A stretch of 54,940 nt of DNA from Chara braunii. Lineage: Eukaryota > Streptophyta > Charophyceae > Charales > Characeae. The notes beneath the pieces were generated by a model that saw only the letters and a program-made list of their open reading frames with translations, had not been told where the DNA came from and searched no databases. A program made the translations under genes and the position numbers. This document shows positions 1-10,400 of the stretch, one piece after another (positions within the stretch are counted from its first letter, which is position 1; each line of letters starts with the position of its first letter). Location: positions 487,242 to 542,181 of the forward strand of contig BFEA01000122.1 of the NCBI GenBank assembly GCA_003427395.1. Direction: 5' to 3'.

Positions 1-18
1 TATATATATATATATATT
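1..18. repeat. (TA)n microsatellite at window edge
   Basis: The window opens with an uninterrupted alternating T-A run. It is probably the tail of a longer run outside the window. Confidence 0.85.
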
Positions 19-101
19 CACAGCCCCTCGTTTGTTGTCCTCTTCTCTCTCTCTGCCTACGGTTTACCGGGCAGTTCTGTTTGTGACGATATATATATAC
101 G

Positions 102-846
102 CAGGGCTGTCAGACCGAACGTAGGGAGGCCCCTAAGCTGACCCCCAAACGTTCGGGCGTTCGGGTCCCCGTACGGGGCCCGAACCTGAAAGGGTTCGGA
201 CCCTGAAAATTTTTATTTTGACACCTACATATTATTAGTTTTTTCTGATGTTTTTTGTGTGAGTTCTTTGTGATGTAAGGTATCTCCCTGTAAATTATGA
301 AGCCATTCTGTTTAACCAAAAAAGCATGAAAAATCGGCAAAGATGGTGGTGTCAAAACTTGCTTTCCCACTCACTAATTTGTTTTTTTTCTCTTCTGACT
401 TCTTGTTTTTTCTTTATTTCATGGCATTAAAAAATATATTATTTTTTCAAACTTTATTTGTGAGTTCTCTATTATGCAAGTTACAGATATATAAATTTTC
501 ATGGCATTTGTCACAGCCAAAACAAAGTGAAAAATCGCCAAAGATGGCGGTGTCAAAAACGTGCTCGGCCACTAAATAATTTTATTCTCGTTTTTTTTTC
601 CCCTAATTTTTATCATTATTATTTATTTCTAGTAGTTGATTTCTATTTCACATTTGGTAAAGAATTTGGATGTAATGTTGAGGCAAATGTTGTTTCGTTT
701 ATTCTTACGCATAACATATAAGGATTTTTTTTTATTTTTTTTTTCGTCCGCATTCGTCCGAACGGCCGAACGTGTCAAGAGGAGGTCCCGAACGTTCGGG
801 CGTTCGCTTGAAGGCATTCGGCTCGTCCCGAAAGCCGACAACCCTG
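102..846. mobile_element. Non-autonomous hAT-like transposon with exact 8-bp TSD
   Basis: The left end reads CAGGGCTGTCA and the reverse complement of the right end reads CAGGGTTGTCG. These are terminal inverted repeats matching at 9 of 11 positions. The 8 bases outside each end are identical: TATATACG at 94-101 and 847-854. CAGGG-type ends with an 8-bp duplication are the signature of the hAT superfamily. Near both ends lies the same 15-mer ACGTTCGGGCGTTCG (149-163 and 792-806), within GAACGTTCGG-rich subterminal DNA, a plausible transposase-binding array. The 745-bp interior is T-rich and holds no credible reading frame, so the element needs a transposase from elsewhere. Confidence 0.85.
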
Positions 847-854
847 TATATACG

Positions 855-994
855 TATAATCACTGTATTATTACACAATGGTAAAATCATTTTCAGTTAT
901 CAACTCAATTTTTTTCGATCAAAATCGAATTACCCGAGTGTCGTTCTGCTAGGGACAACAGTATGTAGCCGTTATCCCTGACAACGACGTCACC
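855..994. other. Short intergenic stretch
   Basis: AT-rich sequence between the hAT-like element and the 123-bp duplication. No gene or repeat was recognised. Confidence 0.5.
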
Positions 995-1240
995 TGTCGA
1001 GCGCATCGGCTTCTTCCTGTTCTCGGGAAAGGTGAGAGTCCTCCTAGCCATGTCATGCAGGAGTTAAACAAAATAAAATGAGAGACAACTTAAGGACGAT
1101 GCAAAAATAATATTATTTGTCAAGCGCATCGGCTCCCGCCGTTTTCGCAAAGGTTGAGAGTCCTCCCGGCCGCATCATGCAGGAGTCAAACAAAACACAA
1201 TGAGAGACAACTTGAGACGACGTGTAAATAATCTCGCGAG
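995..1240. repeat. Tandem duplication, 123-bp unit x2
   Basis: Two adjacent diverged copies (about 995-1117 and 1118-1240). Each starts with TGTC(G/A)AGCGCATCGGCT and includes GAGAGTCCTCC, ATGCAGGAGT and ATGAGAGACAACTT. There is no coding potential. Confidence 0.8.
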
Positions 1241-1249
1241 CTGCTGAAC

Positions 1250-1590
1250 AAACAAGGGGAACTTGCCCTCTCGTCGTTCTTAGCTTGGTGCACCAACCTT
1301 ACTTTTTGTGGTCTCTACGACATGATAAGTTCTCACAAGGCATAACTTATCTTCCCTGAGGGGTTGTCACCCCCCTTAGGGGTGTATCCCTACCGAGCTA
1401 CGTACCTACATGTGAAAGTTTTTAAATACAACTGCACAGGTAGGTCAGCCGAGATCGTTTCAAATTGCTCGCTCACTGTAGTATAGGTACGTACGGTTAA
1501 AAAGTCTGTTGAATCGGAACGTCGTTCGTGCCTTAGGACGTCGATCTCCCAGGTACAGACCATACGTCGGTTGTCTAGGATGGTCTCAAA
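1250..1590 (-). repeat. R1 dispersed repeat, diverged copy (minus orientation)
   Basis: The reverse complement aligns with the R1 copies at 5155-5610 and 6772-7225. The most recognisable block is TAGCTCGGTAGGGATACACC followed by GGGTGACAACCCC (about 1350-1400). The match continues through the CTGTAGTATAGG block near 1477. The copy is much more diverged than the other two. No open frame or protein similarity is seen. Confidence 0.7.
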
Positions 1591-1599
1591 CAAGCATGA

Positions 1600-4500
1600 A
1601 ACCCACAGGTAATCCTAGTCCGTTTGCATATAACTTAGTAAAAAATTATCACGATATTTGAACCTAACTCCATTAGACCGGATCGACCCTAGTCGATAGA
1701 GAATCATTCGTAGTAAAAGATAAATCGCACGAGAACTGGGTAGTTGCAGATCCATTTCGATGTAAGAATCAAAATGATAACTATAAGTCTTTAAATATCA
1801 CAAGGGTTAACACAAATTAAAATAATGTCGAACAAACCCCGCAGACCCGGACACGACAAATCGAGTTAACACGAGGTTGAATTTTTTAAGACAGTTGACA
1901 AGGTAGTCGAACTATTTTAGTTTTAACTTGGTGAGTTAGTCCGCCAAAAGTTCTACACCCGGACACTTCATTCTGCCCTACCGCCAACCTCAGATTAAGT
2001 ATGCACACACCCGTCTCCATACTCTTTAGTATTCTTTTGATGACAAACTGTTTTGGGGATGATTCATGAACATGTGCATTACTCGAAGTGCTGCATGTCC
2101 CACACTCTAGGAAGTGGTATGAGGTACTTCTTCTCCTTGCCCGAGCACAAAGCTTGGTTATCAGAAGGCGGATTGTCTCCACTGAATCGACAAATACCCT
2201 CCTGTAGAACCTGAGCGGTCCACGCCGGGTCGATAACAGGGTCGGCTCCTGAAGCAACGAACCCCCGCCTCAGATGCTTCCTAGAGTGAGAACATGCCCA
2301 TCGTAAGTACCTAAGTTTAAGGTAGACGACAAAAATCAAAGGAGATAGAGGACGGGAACCACTTGGACAGATATAGATAGATGAGGTCATTCGGGATAAA
2401 ACGGGAGACCTCGGGGAAATGCTAAGTCCAATTGACTTCATCTTCATTATATTCATGAGTTTCTTTCGTGGTACCCGTTGAAATTATTCACTTCAAAATG
2501 CAAGTGTTTTTGACATGTAGGCAGATGAAAAGTAAAAAGATGACAATCCTTTTCTCATGTCCCAAATATGTATAAACCAATCTTCTTTTCAAGCATCCTT
2601 CTACCTATCTGCACAATACGCAAAAAAAAACAAATTCAAAAGAAATTTGTGCAATCCCATATTCAAGTCAGACCTCACCTTTCACACGCATGACTCACAT
2701 ACGCTTTTCTCTATCTTTTCTTTTGAACGTTCAAAACAAACAGAGTCAAGCAAAGTATGGGTTCACACGGTTGAAAAACAGAGTCTGCATCATTCGACTG
2801 ACCTTGAGTGAAGTTTAATCCGACTCAATCAAGAAAGCCGAGTAATATCCCAATCAAATAAAAGATAAATGCATTACAATAAAAAAAAGTGTGCCTTACA
2901 GCTTCACAAGATGTGACTTTTCTTTTGAGAAACGGTCCACGTCCTTCTCCATGCGCCCGAATGACAGAAGTCGGCTCCATTAAGAGGAATCAAAGGAGAT
3001 AACCCTCAAAGAGGGCGCACTAAAAAATAAGACTCACTTGGTCTCAACGTCCCGGACGGTCCTAAAGCAGCCACAACTGCACCACCAAGATCTAAGAGCT
3101 ATTTCGGGTTCATCACCAGTCTCAAACTGCTCCTTACATGAGTGTCGCCACGTGCCGCCGACCAAACCACCGTTGAAAAAAATAAAATTTTGGCTGAAGG
3201 ATAATCTTAGTCCAATGAACGCTCGACAACACCTCCACCACACCACCTCGACTCACTCAAACGGCCGCCCCCGCACTTGTACCATCCTCGAAAAATAAAC
3301 GGCACTGCTACCGTATGTCGTGCTGTAACCGACCACCGCATCGCACCAATAAAAACAGTCACAGTATCGCCAAATGGACAACATCTCTCTTTAACATGGT
3401 GTTGACATCGTGCAAAAAATATGGCACCACCTTCGGTTAGGGAGACCTTAACATCGAGGCGGCAATCAAGCAGCACTCAGTATCAAAACTTTATCGTTGA
3501 CGCTCAAACGATCCAACAACATAACCTCCACCGCAAATAATGGTAGCCGCCTCACTAAATTTCGGCTGCATGACCTCCTTAAGAGGTAATGCCGGTGTGT
3601 CACACTTTCTGCAGCAGCATCTGGTTCAACTTGAATCGGTTACGTAGATGTCGAAATTTTCAACAACGTCCCTCCTCGTCGTCGCAGAAGTGGACTATGG
3701 CTATTGTTGCTCGTTATAGTTGTGGCGGCCCAACTCCACTTTCAGACGTTCAAATTCCAGCCTAGTATTGAGGTAGAACCTCCCTAGCCTTAGCTATCGC
3801 TGACCTATTCCTTCTTCAACCTTGAAGACCACTAGTAGCTGTTCCACCAGTAGCTTCTCCCTCAACGCTGCAGACCTCCAACGCTCCTTTCCATTGTCTC
3901 ATCGCTGCCTCGAACTCCTTGAGGCCAAGTACCACACCTCAAGGCTAACCGCATACCTATAGCCTTGTGCTATGCTAAGCCACCGCTTCAGTGTGCCTTG
4001 CTTGAGTTCAACCCCTTCTAATATAATCATGGACTTGGGTGTCACCACGTCATTTCGGTTATGAGTTCATGCGTCTCAGTGCCAACTACTAACTCCCAAA
4101 TTCATTGCTAGGTTGCCACTTGTCACCCTTTCCTTCACCCTTTCCTTCACCTTGTGCTGAAATCACGGAGCAACTGTTGTCACCTTATATTGCGACCAAT
4201 AACTTTTGTGCCCATATTTGGTCTGCCTCGTTCGACATATATACACCTTCCTCGGCAGCTCATGCATCCCATGATGAGGGGCCCAAGATGTCCCATCTGA
4301 CTCTGGAGCAGCCTCTCATAAAAAATGGAGACCGGCTTACTCCCCATGGGTTTGGGCCCAAACAAGCCCTCATAGGGTTTCAATACAAGATGGACAAACC
4401 AAACCCTCTGCTATCTGGAGGGTTGCCGACTTAAAGGTTTCATTCCCTTGAAGCCTCAATCTGCTGTTGGAGGTAAGAGATACAATCAGACCTTAAAAAG

Positions 4501-4770
4501 GTATGCATTACCTCGCTGTGGTTATAGGTTGAAAAATTCTTAGTTATGGTCTTTCTTCACTACTTGTTTTTGACAGAGGTCTCTCACATTAAAAAGAAGC
4601 AGCCAAATAGCTGCAGCTAAGTTTTACACATCCATTGACTGTTTTTTTTTTTGTCTAGCGTTCGCTCTGAGGAGTGCAAACTCAGTGCCAAGGTTGAGGG
4701 TGGAGAACAACTCGTGATAATCACGAGTTCAAACCCCGACAGTCCCAAAGCGGGGTGCAAAAAGTACGCA
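1600..4770. other. Non-coding region, no gene recognised
   Basis: About 3.2 kb with only short stop-rich frames and no recognisable protein domain. It holds scattered hairpins, for example GAGGTC/GACCTC at 2391-2420 and the palindrome GTTTGGGCCCAAAC near 4350. A 109-codon frame at 4105-4434 has no recognisable content and overlaps palindromic repeat-like sequence, so it was not called. Confidence 0.5.
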
Positions 4771-4779
4771 AACTTTTGC

Positions 4780-5610
4780 GACTTTTAATTACAAATTCGT
4801 CAGAAAATAAAAATAAAAAATTCATGCGTGTGGCGTTGTCGATGGGAATACCCTTACAAGGGTATCCGCCCTGGGTTTTTGCAAACAATAGAAAATAAGT
4901 TTGATTTAAAGGTTAAGCATACCACGCGAGGCGCGGCTGCGTCTGTGGTTTACGTTGACTGAATGACTGGCTAAAGTGAAGAGTGTGTGGGCTCGCATGC
5001 TTAAGGCGCGCGTGATTTATTTCTCTTTGATGAGTGTGAAAGTCAGCGTTAGTCGCCAACCAGATTTTTATATTTCTGATTAAATTAAGATTAATAAGAT
5101 TATGTTCCGTGTGTGGGTGTGTGTGTTTTATTTTTATGTTTTTTATAGCGGTGTGCGCGTGGCGCGTGGGATGAGTCATAGTCGACCGGCGACGGGTCGC
5201 GCTTGGGACCTCAGCCCCCCAAGAGGCCGGTTCGCGTGCGGGTTCGATAGAGGCGTAATACCGCGCGTACCCCCTATGCTACAGCGAATGAGAAACGCCC
5301 TCGGCTGGTCCACCTCTGCGATTGCAACTGATTAACTTTCGTACTGTGGACTGGTAGCTCGGCGGGGATACGCCCACCGAAGGGAGGTGACAACTCCCGT
5401 AAGGTGGAGGTAAGTCGTGCCTCGCATAGACCCTATCCTGTCGTAGGGGCTCGCGAGAGGTATGGCTGGCGCACTTGGCCGGAGCGGCTTGCGGAAGCTC
5501 CATTATGTATTCACGACGAGGAACAGACCAACTCCTGCGTGACATGGCCGGGAGGGTCCCGCGCTGCCTTGTGCGGTGCTAGACCGATGCGCTCGACAGC
5601 GTGGCTGCAA
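4780..5610 (+). repeat. R1 dispersed repeat, longest copy (plus orientation)
   Basis: The 5' part (about 4840-5110, from GAATACCCTTACAAGGGTAT) matches the reverse complement of 13390-13665. The 3' part (5155-5610) matches the reverse complement of 6772-7225 over its full length, by eye about nine bases in ten. It is more distantly related to 20412-20765 (same orientation) and 1250-1590 (inverted). The conserved centre is GTAGCTCGGCGGGGATACGC followed by GGAGGTGACAACTCCC. No protein is encoded. It could be an LTR, a foldback-element arm or a non-autonomous element; the ends are not defined by a visible target duplication. Confidence 0.75.
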
Positions 5611-5696
5611 AACTACTCAAAGAAACATTTTCAAGGCCAACAAAAATAATGTATACCACAAAACAAATATTGGTGTAAATTATAAAATACTGGTTT

Positions 5697-5698
<2 letters not shown>

Positions 5699-5764
<66 letters not shown>

Positions 5765-5990
5765 CCATTGGCCTAATTGTGCCCTTTGGAATGTTGTGCC
5801 TCCAAGGCACAACCATGGACTGTTGAAATGCAGACCACATTTCAACTCCAAGTTCAAATGGATTCAAAGCGTGGTTGGCTAAGTGCAACCTCACAAAAAA
5901 TGACTCTCACCAAATGTGGAAGATGAAAACGAATCTTCCCCTTACCCATGGGAAGATGCAACGCCTCGTCGAGCCGCGAGGCTGCTATTT
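5699..5990 (-). mobile_element. Poly(A)-tailed retrosequence or SINE-like element, minus strand
   Basis: A pure T run of 66 bases (5699-5764) is the reverse complement of a long poly(A) tail. The body would be read on the minus strand from about 5990 to 5765. Part of it (about 5893-5935, containing CTCACCAAATGTGGAAGATG) resembles the MITE-family motif at 45608-45735. No RNA-polymerase-III A and B boxes with normal spacing were found, so SINE status is unproven. The 5' boundary and target duplication are not resolved. Confidence 0.45.
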
Positions 5991-6153
5991 GAAATGGTAA
6001 GGGACAAAAACTCAGAAAACAAATAAAAATCCAGAAAAAAAAAAATTAAAAAAATTCAAAAAAAGGCTAGGTCCGATGCCTGTAAAAATGAACACATGGC
6101 CTATCTGCTTGGAGCTATAGCTCCGAGCCTCCTACAAATGTGGCACATGGAGC

Positions 6154-6344
6154 TTTTTTTTTTTTTTTTTTTTTGCCGTTGGCATACAACCAACGACATT
6201 TCCAAAACCTTAATGCCTTTATGGGGTACCCTGACGTGTTGATATACATACATTAGTTCGATTCCAACTTCGAAAAACTGGAGAAACAATTGACATTTTT
6301 CTCGATTTATGCGTGTCATCCTTGCGCATGGATCATGCTAATCT
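6154..6344 (-). mobile_element. U6 snRNA-derived chimeric retrosequence with poly(A) tail
   Basis: Read on the minus strand, 6344-6294 matches the 3' half of U6 snRNA. The blocks AGATTAGCATG, TGCGCAAGGATGACACGCA and AAATCGAGAAA appear in the right order and spacing. The match stops sharply 5' of AGATTAGCATG. Downstream there are about 120 bases of non-U6 sequence ending in a poly(A) of 21 (plus-strand T run at 6154-6174). U6 chimeras made by template switching during LINE retrotransposition are known from other eukaryotes; applying that here is inference. It is not a functional U6 gene because the 5' half is missing. Confidence 0.7.
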
Positions 6345-6437
6345 ATGCGACTGATTTCAGCGGTGCGATCTCATTGGTCGCGTGACCGAAATCGGCCTCG
6401 CCTTAGTGCTCTTATCCAAGGCTGCTAAAAAAAGATT

Positions 6438-6518
6438 TAGCCCAGTAGGGCCGGTCAAATTCAATCCCTGCGGTTGTGGGGCAGGATCTAACTTGAAGTG
6501 TTGGTACCTACTGGGCTA
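6438..6518. repeat. 12-bp perfect inverted repeat, MITE-like
   Basis: TAGCCCAGTAGG (6438-6449) and CCTACTGGGCTA (6507-6518) are exact reverse complements around a 57-bp spacer. It may be a tiny MITE or foldback unit; no clear target duplication was seen. Confidence 0.55.
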
Positions 6519-6771
6519 GCTCTTACTGCAATAGTGGTAGGACCAACTCTTCTATATGACGAGCCGCACCCAGAAGGTGTCTGACTCCGTAGGAAGCAGA
6601 CCCAGAGACTCGAGTCCTTTGGCGGGCCAAGTTGTCTTTGACGTAGGGTCGGTCACTAAACCATTGGCCTTGACACCCTGCTTTCACCTATCCGCAACTA
6701 ACTCGCGTCTGGCCTTAACGAAATGGAAAGGCCAGGCACGACCGTTTTCTTTAATTACTATCCAGATCGTG

Positions 6772-7225
6772 ACCTTCACGATGTCGAGCGTATCGGTCCG
6801 ACACCACACAAGGCAGCACGAGACCCTCCCTGCCGCGTCACTCAAGGGTTGGTCTGATCCTCGTCGCAAATATGGAGCTTCCGCAAGCCGCTCCGGCCGA
6901 GTGCGCCAGCCATACCTCTCACGAGCCCCTACGGTAGGATAGAGCTTACGGGAGGCACGACTTACCTCCACCTTACGGGAGTTGTCACCTCCCTTCGGTG
7001 GGCGTATTCCCGCCGAGCTACTAGTCCACAATACGAGAGTTGATCAGGTGCAATAGCAGAGGTGGACCAGCCAAGGGCGTTTCTCGTTCGCTGTAGCATA
7101 GGGGGTACGCGAGGTATTATGCCTCTATCAAACCCGCACGCGAACCGACACCTTGGGGGGCTGAGGTCCCAAGCGCGACTCGTCGCCTATCGACTAGTAC
7201 GCATCCCACACACCACGCGCCTTGA
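6772..7225 (-). repeat. R1 dispersed repeat, inverted partner of 5155-5610
   Basis: The reverse complement is nearly colinear with 5155-5610. It shares CGCTTGGGACCTCAGCCCCC, GCGTACCCCCTATGCTACAG and GGGAGGTGACAACTCCCGTA. With the plus copy it forms a large inverted repeat (arms about 450 bp, spacer about 1.16 kb) that encloses both poly(A)-tailed retrosequences. A foldback transposon or an inverted duplication are both possible. Confidence 0.8.
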
Positions 7226-7229
7226 GGAA

Positions 7230-8240
7230 TTGATCTCTCGATGCAGGACAACCGCCAAGTGTGGTTGAGAACCACACCCTCTTCTGCACCCTGCGGAGAG
7301 TGGGTGGTACACAGGTTCATACTGGTGGTGGCAATCGTCTCTTATCGCCCTGAAGGTCAGCTCCATCGTCCAGAGCCTGGAGATAAATCAAGGGGGGTTG
7401 ACTTTGACGGCTGCCACGGACTACAACGTCCATCTATAAAATCCTAAAAAGCAAAGGATAACAAGGGATCTCCCTTTTCTCTCAAAAACATAATTTGTTT
7501 GACCCTTACCCGCGATCACAGTAGGCCGCGCGAAAACACCCAAGACATAAGTATTTACATATATATAGAGAGTTATAAATATGTGACGATCACTTCTCAC
7601 AATCCAGGGAGACTCCTCTCAGCCATATATATCTGTATGATCGCAGACAGTCAAATCCAAAATCTGAAACACCAAACATACATGCAATCACATCAAAGAT
7701 TCAACCAAAGTCTATGCACTACACGGGGTCAACTTCAACCATTCTCTTCGCTCACACCCCTTGCTTTAGCCACACAAACCTCAACCTTAGCGCACCTTTC
7801 CAGCAATAAAATACTCAGTACCTTTGCTAAATAACCATTCAATAAAGTCCGGGTAAAAACACAATGAAACATTTCAAACCACATGGCTAAAGCCTTTAGG
7901 TTGAGTGACAAAAGTGGACTGGAGTTGAATCGTAAACTGACGAATTGGAAACCGACCTGTTATCAGTGATAACGGAAGATGATCCTCGTAGGATCGAGCT
8001 GAATCTAGCCCAAGTCCCGAATCAATCGATTAAGAAGACCTGAAACATAAGACAGATCAATCCTCAAGCTGAAACTATAAATGTATGGAGAATACAGCTC
8101 CATAACACATCCTCACCCGAGACTCTTCTACAAGCTAAGCCTAGACCTGCCCCTAAGCTAGTACCCAACGCAAGGCAGACCTATGGCTACATTTCCCCTA
8201 TTAAGGGTGGATTATCAGAATCGCCACCTGTCAAAATATA
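7230..8240. other. Non-coding region, no gene recognised
   Basis: About 1 kb with no convincing reading frame. A 111-codon frame at 7499-7834 has no domain-like content. Confidence 0.5.
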
Positions 8241-8243
8241 ATC

Positions 8244-8640
8244 TAACTCCTTTAAACTAAGAAAATTTTAACAGCGCTTCCCGTAGGAAAAATGTTTTTC
8301 CAAGATTTATACAAAGCAAAGTTCAAAATCTAAAGTGACTTCAACTTCTCACGGTTCAATTTTGTCTAACTCCCTAAATTAACAGAATTTCGGGCAACAC
8401 TCCCTTTAGAAAAAGAGACTCTCCAGATTTTTACTAAGTCATAAAAGTCAAACAAGTTGAACTTTGAAAGACAAAATCTGACTAACTCCTTGGTTTTGTA
8501 GAAATTTCGGCAGCGCTAGTAGCGTACCAAAATTTATACAAGCCCAAGTATAATAAATGACCCAGAAAATGTAGAAATTGATCTAAGTAACAAAAATAAA
8601 CTTAGCCCAGAAAATGCAGGAATTGAAACTAACTCCTATG
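8244..8640. repeat. Degenerate tandem units of about 115-150 bp
   Basis: Blocks begin with TAACTCC at about 8244, 8367, 8483 and 8631. The first three continue with an AATTTCGG-like block, (G)CAGCGCT or a variant, then CCAAGATTTATAC-like text. The units are diverged and non-coding, and the hairpin array starts about 190 bp downstream. They may be the non-coding part of a large LTR retrotransposon, but no coding domain is present to confirm that. Confidence 0.6.
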
Positions 8641-8828
8641 GCTCTAACACGTGGCGAGCAACTAAAGCAACTACCTACGAAAATGAAACTTCTATTAAGT
8701 TGTAGTCGCACTCAGTCACATGCAGGCCAAACCACAAAGGTAAGTACTCTCACCAACCCAAATTACCTTTGGCAAACAATAGTTCATAGTCTTTTAATGA
8801 TTTATCCCTTTATACCCTGCTTACATAG

Positions 8829-9660
8829 GATATTGAGTTAGGTCATTCGTCTTAGAAACAATGCCAACTCTTTGCCTTATTTATACACGAACAGGTTGCA
8901 CAACTACTTCTCTCTTCATTGGGCATATGACTAAGTCATTCGTGTTAGAAACAATGCTTAGTCGCCCTGATCTGTTTAAATAGTCAAGCTATATATACTT
9001 ATTTGAACTTAATCTTCAAAAATGGGCATAGGACTGAGTCATTCATCTTAGAAACAATGCTCAACCGACCCAAGTTACCTTCAGTTATAACTCGTTAATT
9101 ATACTCTCTTAATTTGTGATAAGGCTATAGTCAGATCATTCGTCTTAGAAACAATGTCTGGCTAACCTCGTTCTTATAAGCATATAGATATAGAAATATA
9201 GAAAGTCATATTCCCTTTGTTCACATTATAATCATGTGGCCTCATACTTAGACCATTCGTCTTAGAAACAATGTCCAGTTTTTTGCCCGAACCTCCCTCA
9301 GAATAAAACAACCAAAAGAGTTGAGTCATTCGTCTTATAAACAATGCTCAACCCCATTTTTTTTTAGCACTAAAAAAAATAGAGTACCCTAGGTCAAAAC
9401 CCAAAGACTTTTCAGAAACCACCCCAAAATAAACAACGACCAGACCATTCATCTTAAAAATAATGTATGGTCCTCAAAGTTTGCACTATCAATACCCTAT
9501 AGAAACAACAACCATGTCATTCATCTTAGAAACAATGTCTGGTTAAATTAAATAAACATAGCGACCAAACCATTCGTCTTAAAAAGAATGCTTGACCCTT
9601 CACAAAACAGAACAAAACACATCATCAGACCATTCGTCTCAGAAACAATGCCTTACCCTA
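8829..9660. repeat. Array of ten hairpin units with conserved core and covarying stems
   Basis: Ten copies of the core CATTCGTCTTAGAAACAATG or a 1-4-base variant occur at 8844, 8937, 9040, 9137, 9254, 9327, 9446, 9518, 9571 and 9631 (start positions), spaced 53-119 bp apart. All are in one orientation. CATT and AATG at the core ends can pair. Outside them the flanks differ in sequence but remain complementary in most units: GAGTT/AACTC plus GG/CC (unit 1), GACTAAG/CTTAGTC plus GGGC/GCCC (2), TGAG/CTCA (3), AGTCAGA/TCTGGCT with one G-T pair (4), GTTGAG/CTCAAC (6), GACCA/TGGTC (7), AACCA/TGGTT (8). Units 5, 9 and 10 are weak. The sequence between units is not conserved. Function and family are unknown. 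Confidence 0.8.
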
Positions 9661-10400
9661 TAAGACCCGTTCAAGCGCAAGCAAGACTGCCTTCCTCCCG
9701 CCTTCCCCCTAATGCAATCCATTTTTCACAATCTCCTTTCAGACAACCAATAAAACTGAAACTTGAGGTTGTACACTTGTTCCTTTACTTAGTCTGGGTT
9801 ATGTCCTGAAAGTCAAACCCAAGATCAAATATAGGGTGCATGCAATATACTCAGTCAATCGTATAGAGAGATGTACAGATAGGGGTTATAATAAGGTTTA
9901 TAAAGGAAAACAATGGTTAACTTTGGTTCCTTGCATCCAGAAGTCCTCCTCAGTCCCGACAGAGTTCCCGCAATCGGTGGGCCGACTCCCCACAGAGTCT
10001 TGCTGCGGTTCTACGGGTTGCAATCCCCCCTGCCGCCTTCCTCTCAGAACCAATAGACCTGACTTAGAGTAAGAAGGACAAAAACATATATCATTGAGTC
10101 TCTCAGATACAAGAGGGGTGTTCCCAGACTCGCATGAGAGGACCTTGTTATCTTGATGAGCCTGAGGGCCCCGCAATGATGGTCAAACCGCAGCAGCTTG
10201 ATCAATCTCCGAAGTTAAACTGCCATCCGTTGAATCTCTGACGGTCTCCCAATTCCCTGCAAGAACCTTCTTACTCAAGTTTGATCGTTTCCCCAAATGC
10301 AGAATCCATCGGCTCAAATCCCTCAGTCCTTTTATTGAGACCATGAGTATAATACGCGCCCCACGACTGGGCTCACGACTCTTCACCCCGTTTAGAGCGA
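9661..10400. other. Non-coding region, no gene recognised
   Basis: Short frames only. A 5S-rRNA-like dodecamer near 10207 is too short to call. Confidence 0.5.

Noticed and set aside
2391-2420. Eleventh member of the hairpin array (GAGGTCATTCGGGATAAAAC)
   Set aside because: It shares the GGTCATTCG start and a GAGGTC/GACCTC stem, but the core ending AATG is missing and it is 6.4 kb away.
4690-4770. tRNA or tRNA-derived SINE (GAGTTCAAACCCC resembles a B box)
   Set aside because: No properly spaced A box and no cloverleaf could be folded by eye; the box-like GGATTCAACCCC near 16050 fails for the same reason.
5699-5990. tRNA-type SINE
   Set aside because: The best B-box-like stretch lies only about 12 bases from an A-box-like stretch, too close for a pol III promoter.
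8844-9650. Hammerhead ribozyme units (core has GTC and GAAAC next to a stem)
   Set aside because: The CUGANGA strand and two of the three stems are absent on both strands, so the fold cannot be a hammerhead.
8829-9660. CRISPR array
   Set aside because: Repeats are degenerate, spacing is irregular (53-119 bp), there are no cas genes, and the scaffold is eukaryotic.
10207-10218. 5S rRNA fragment (CTCCGAAGTTAA)
   Set aside because: Only 12 bases match and the flanks do not continue the 5S sequence.
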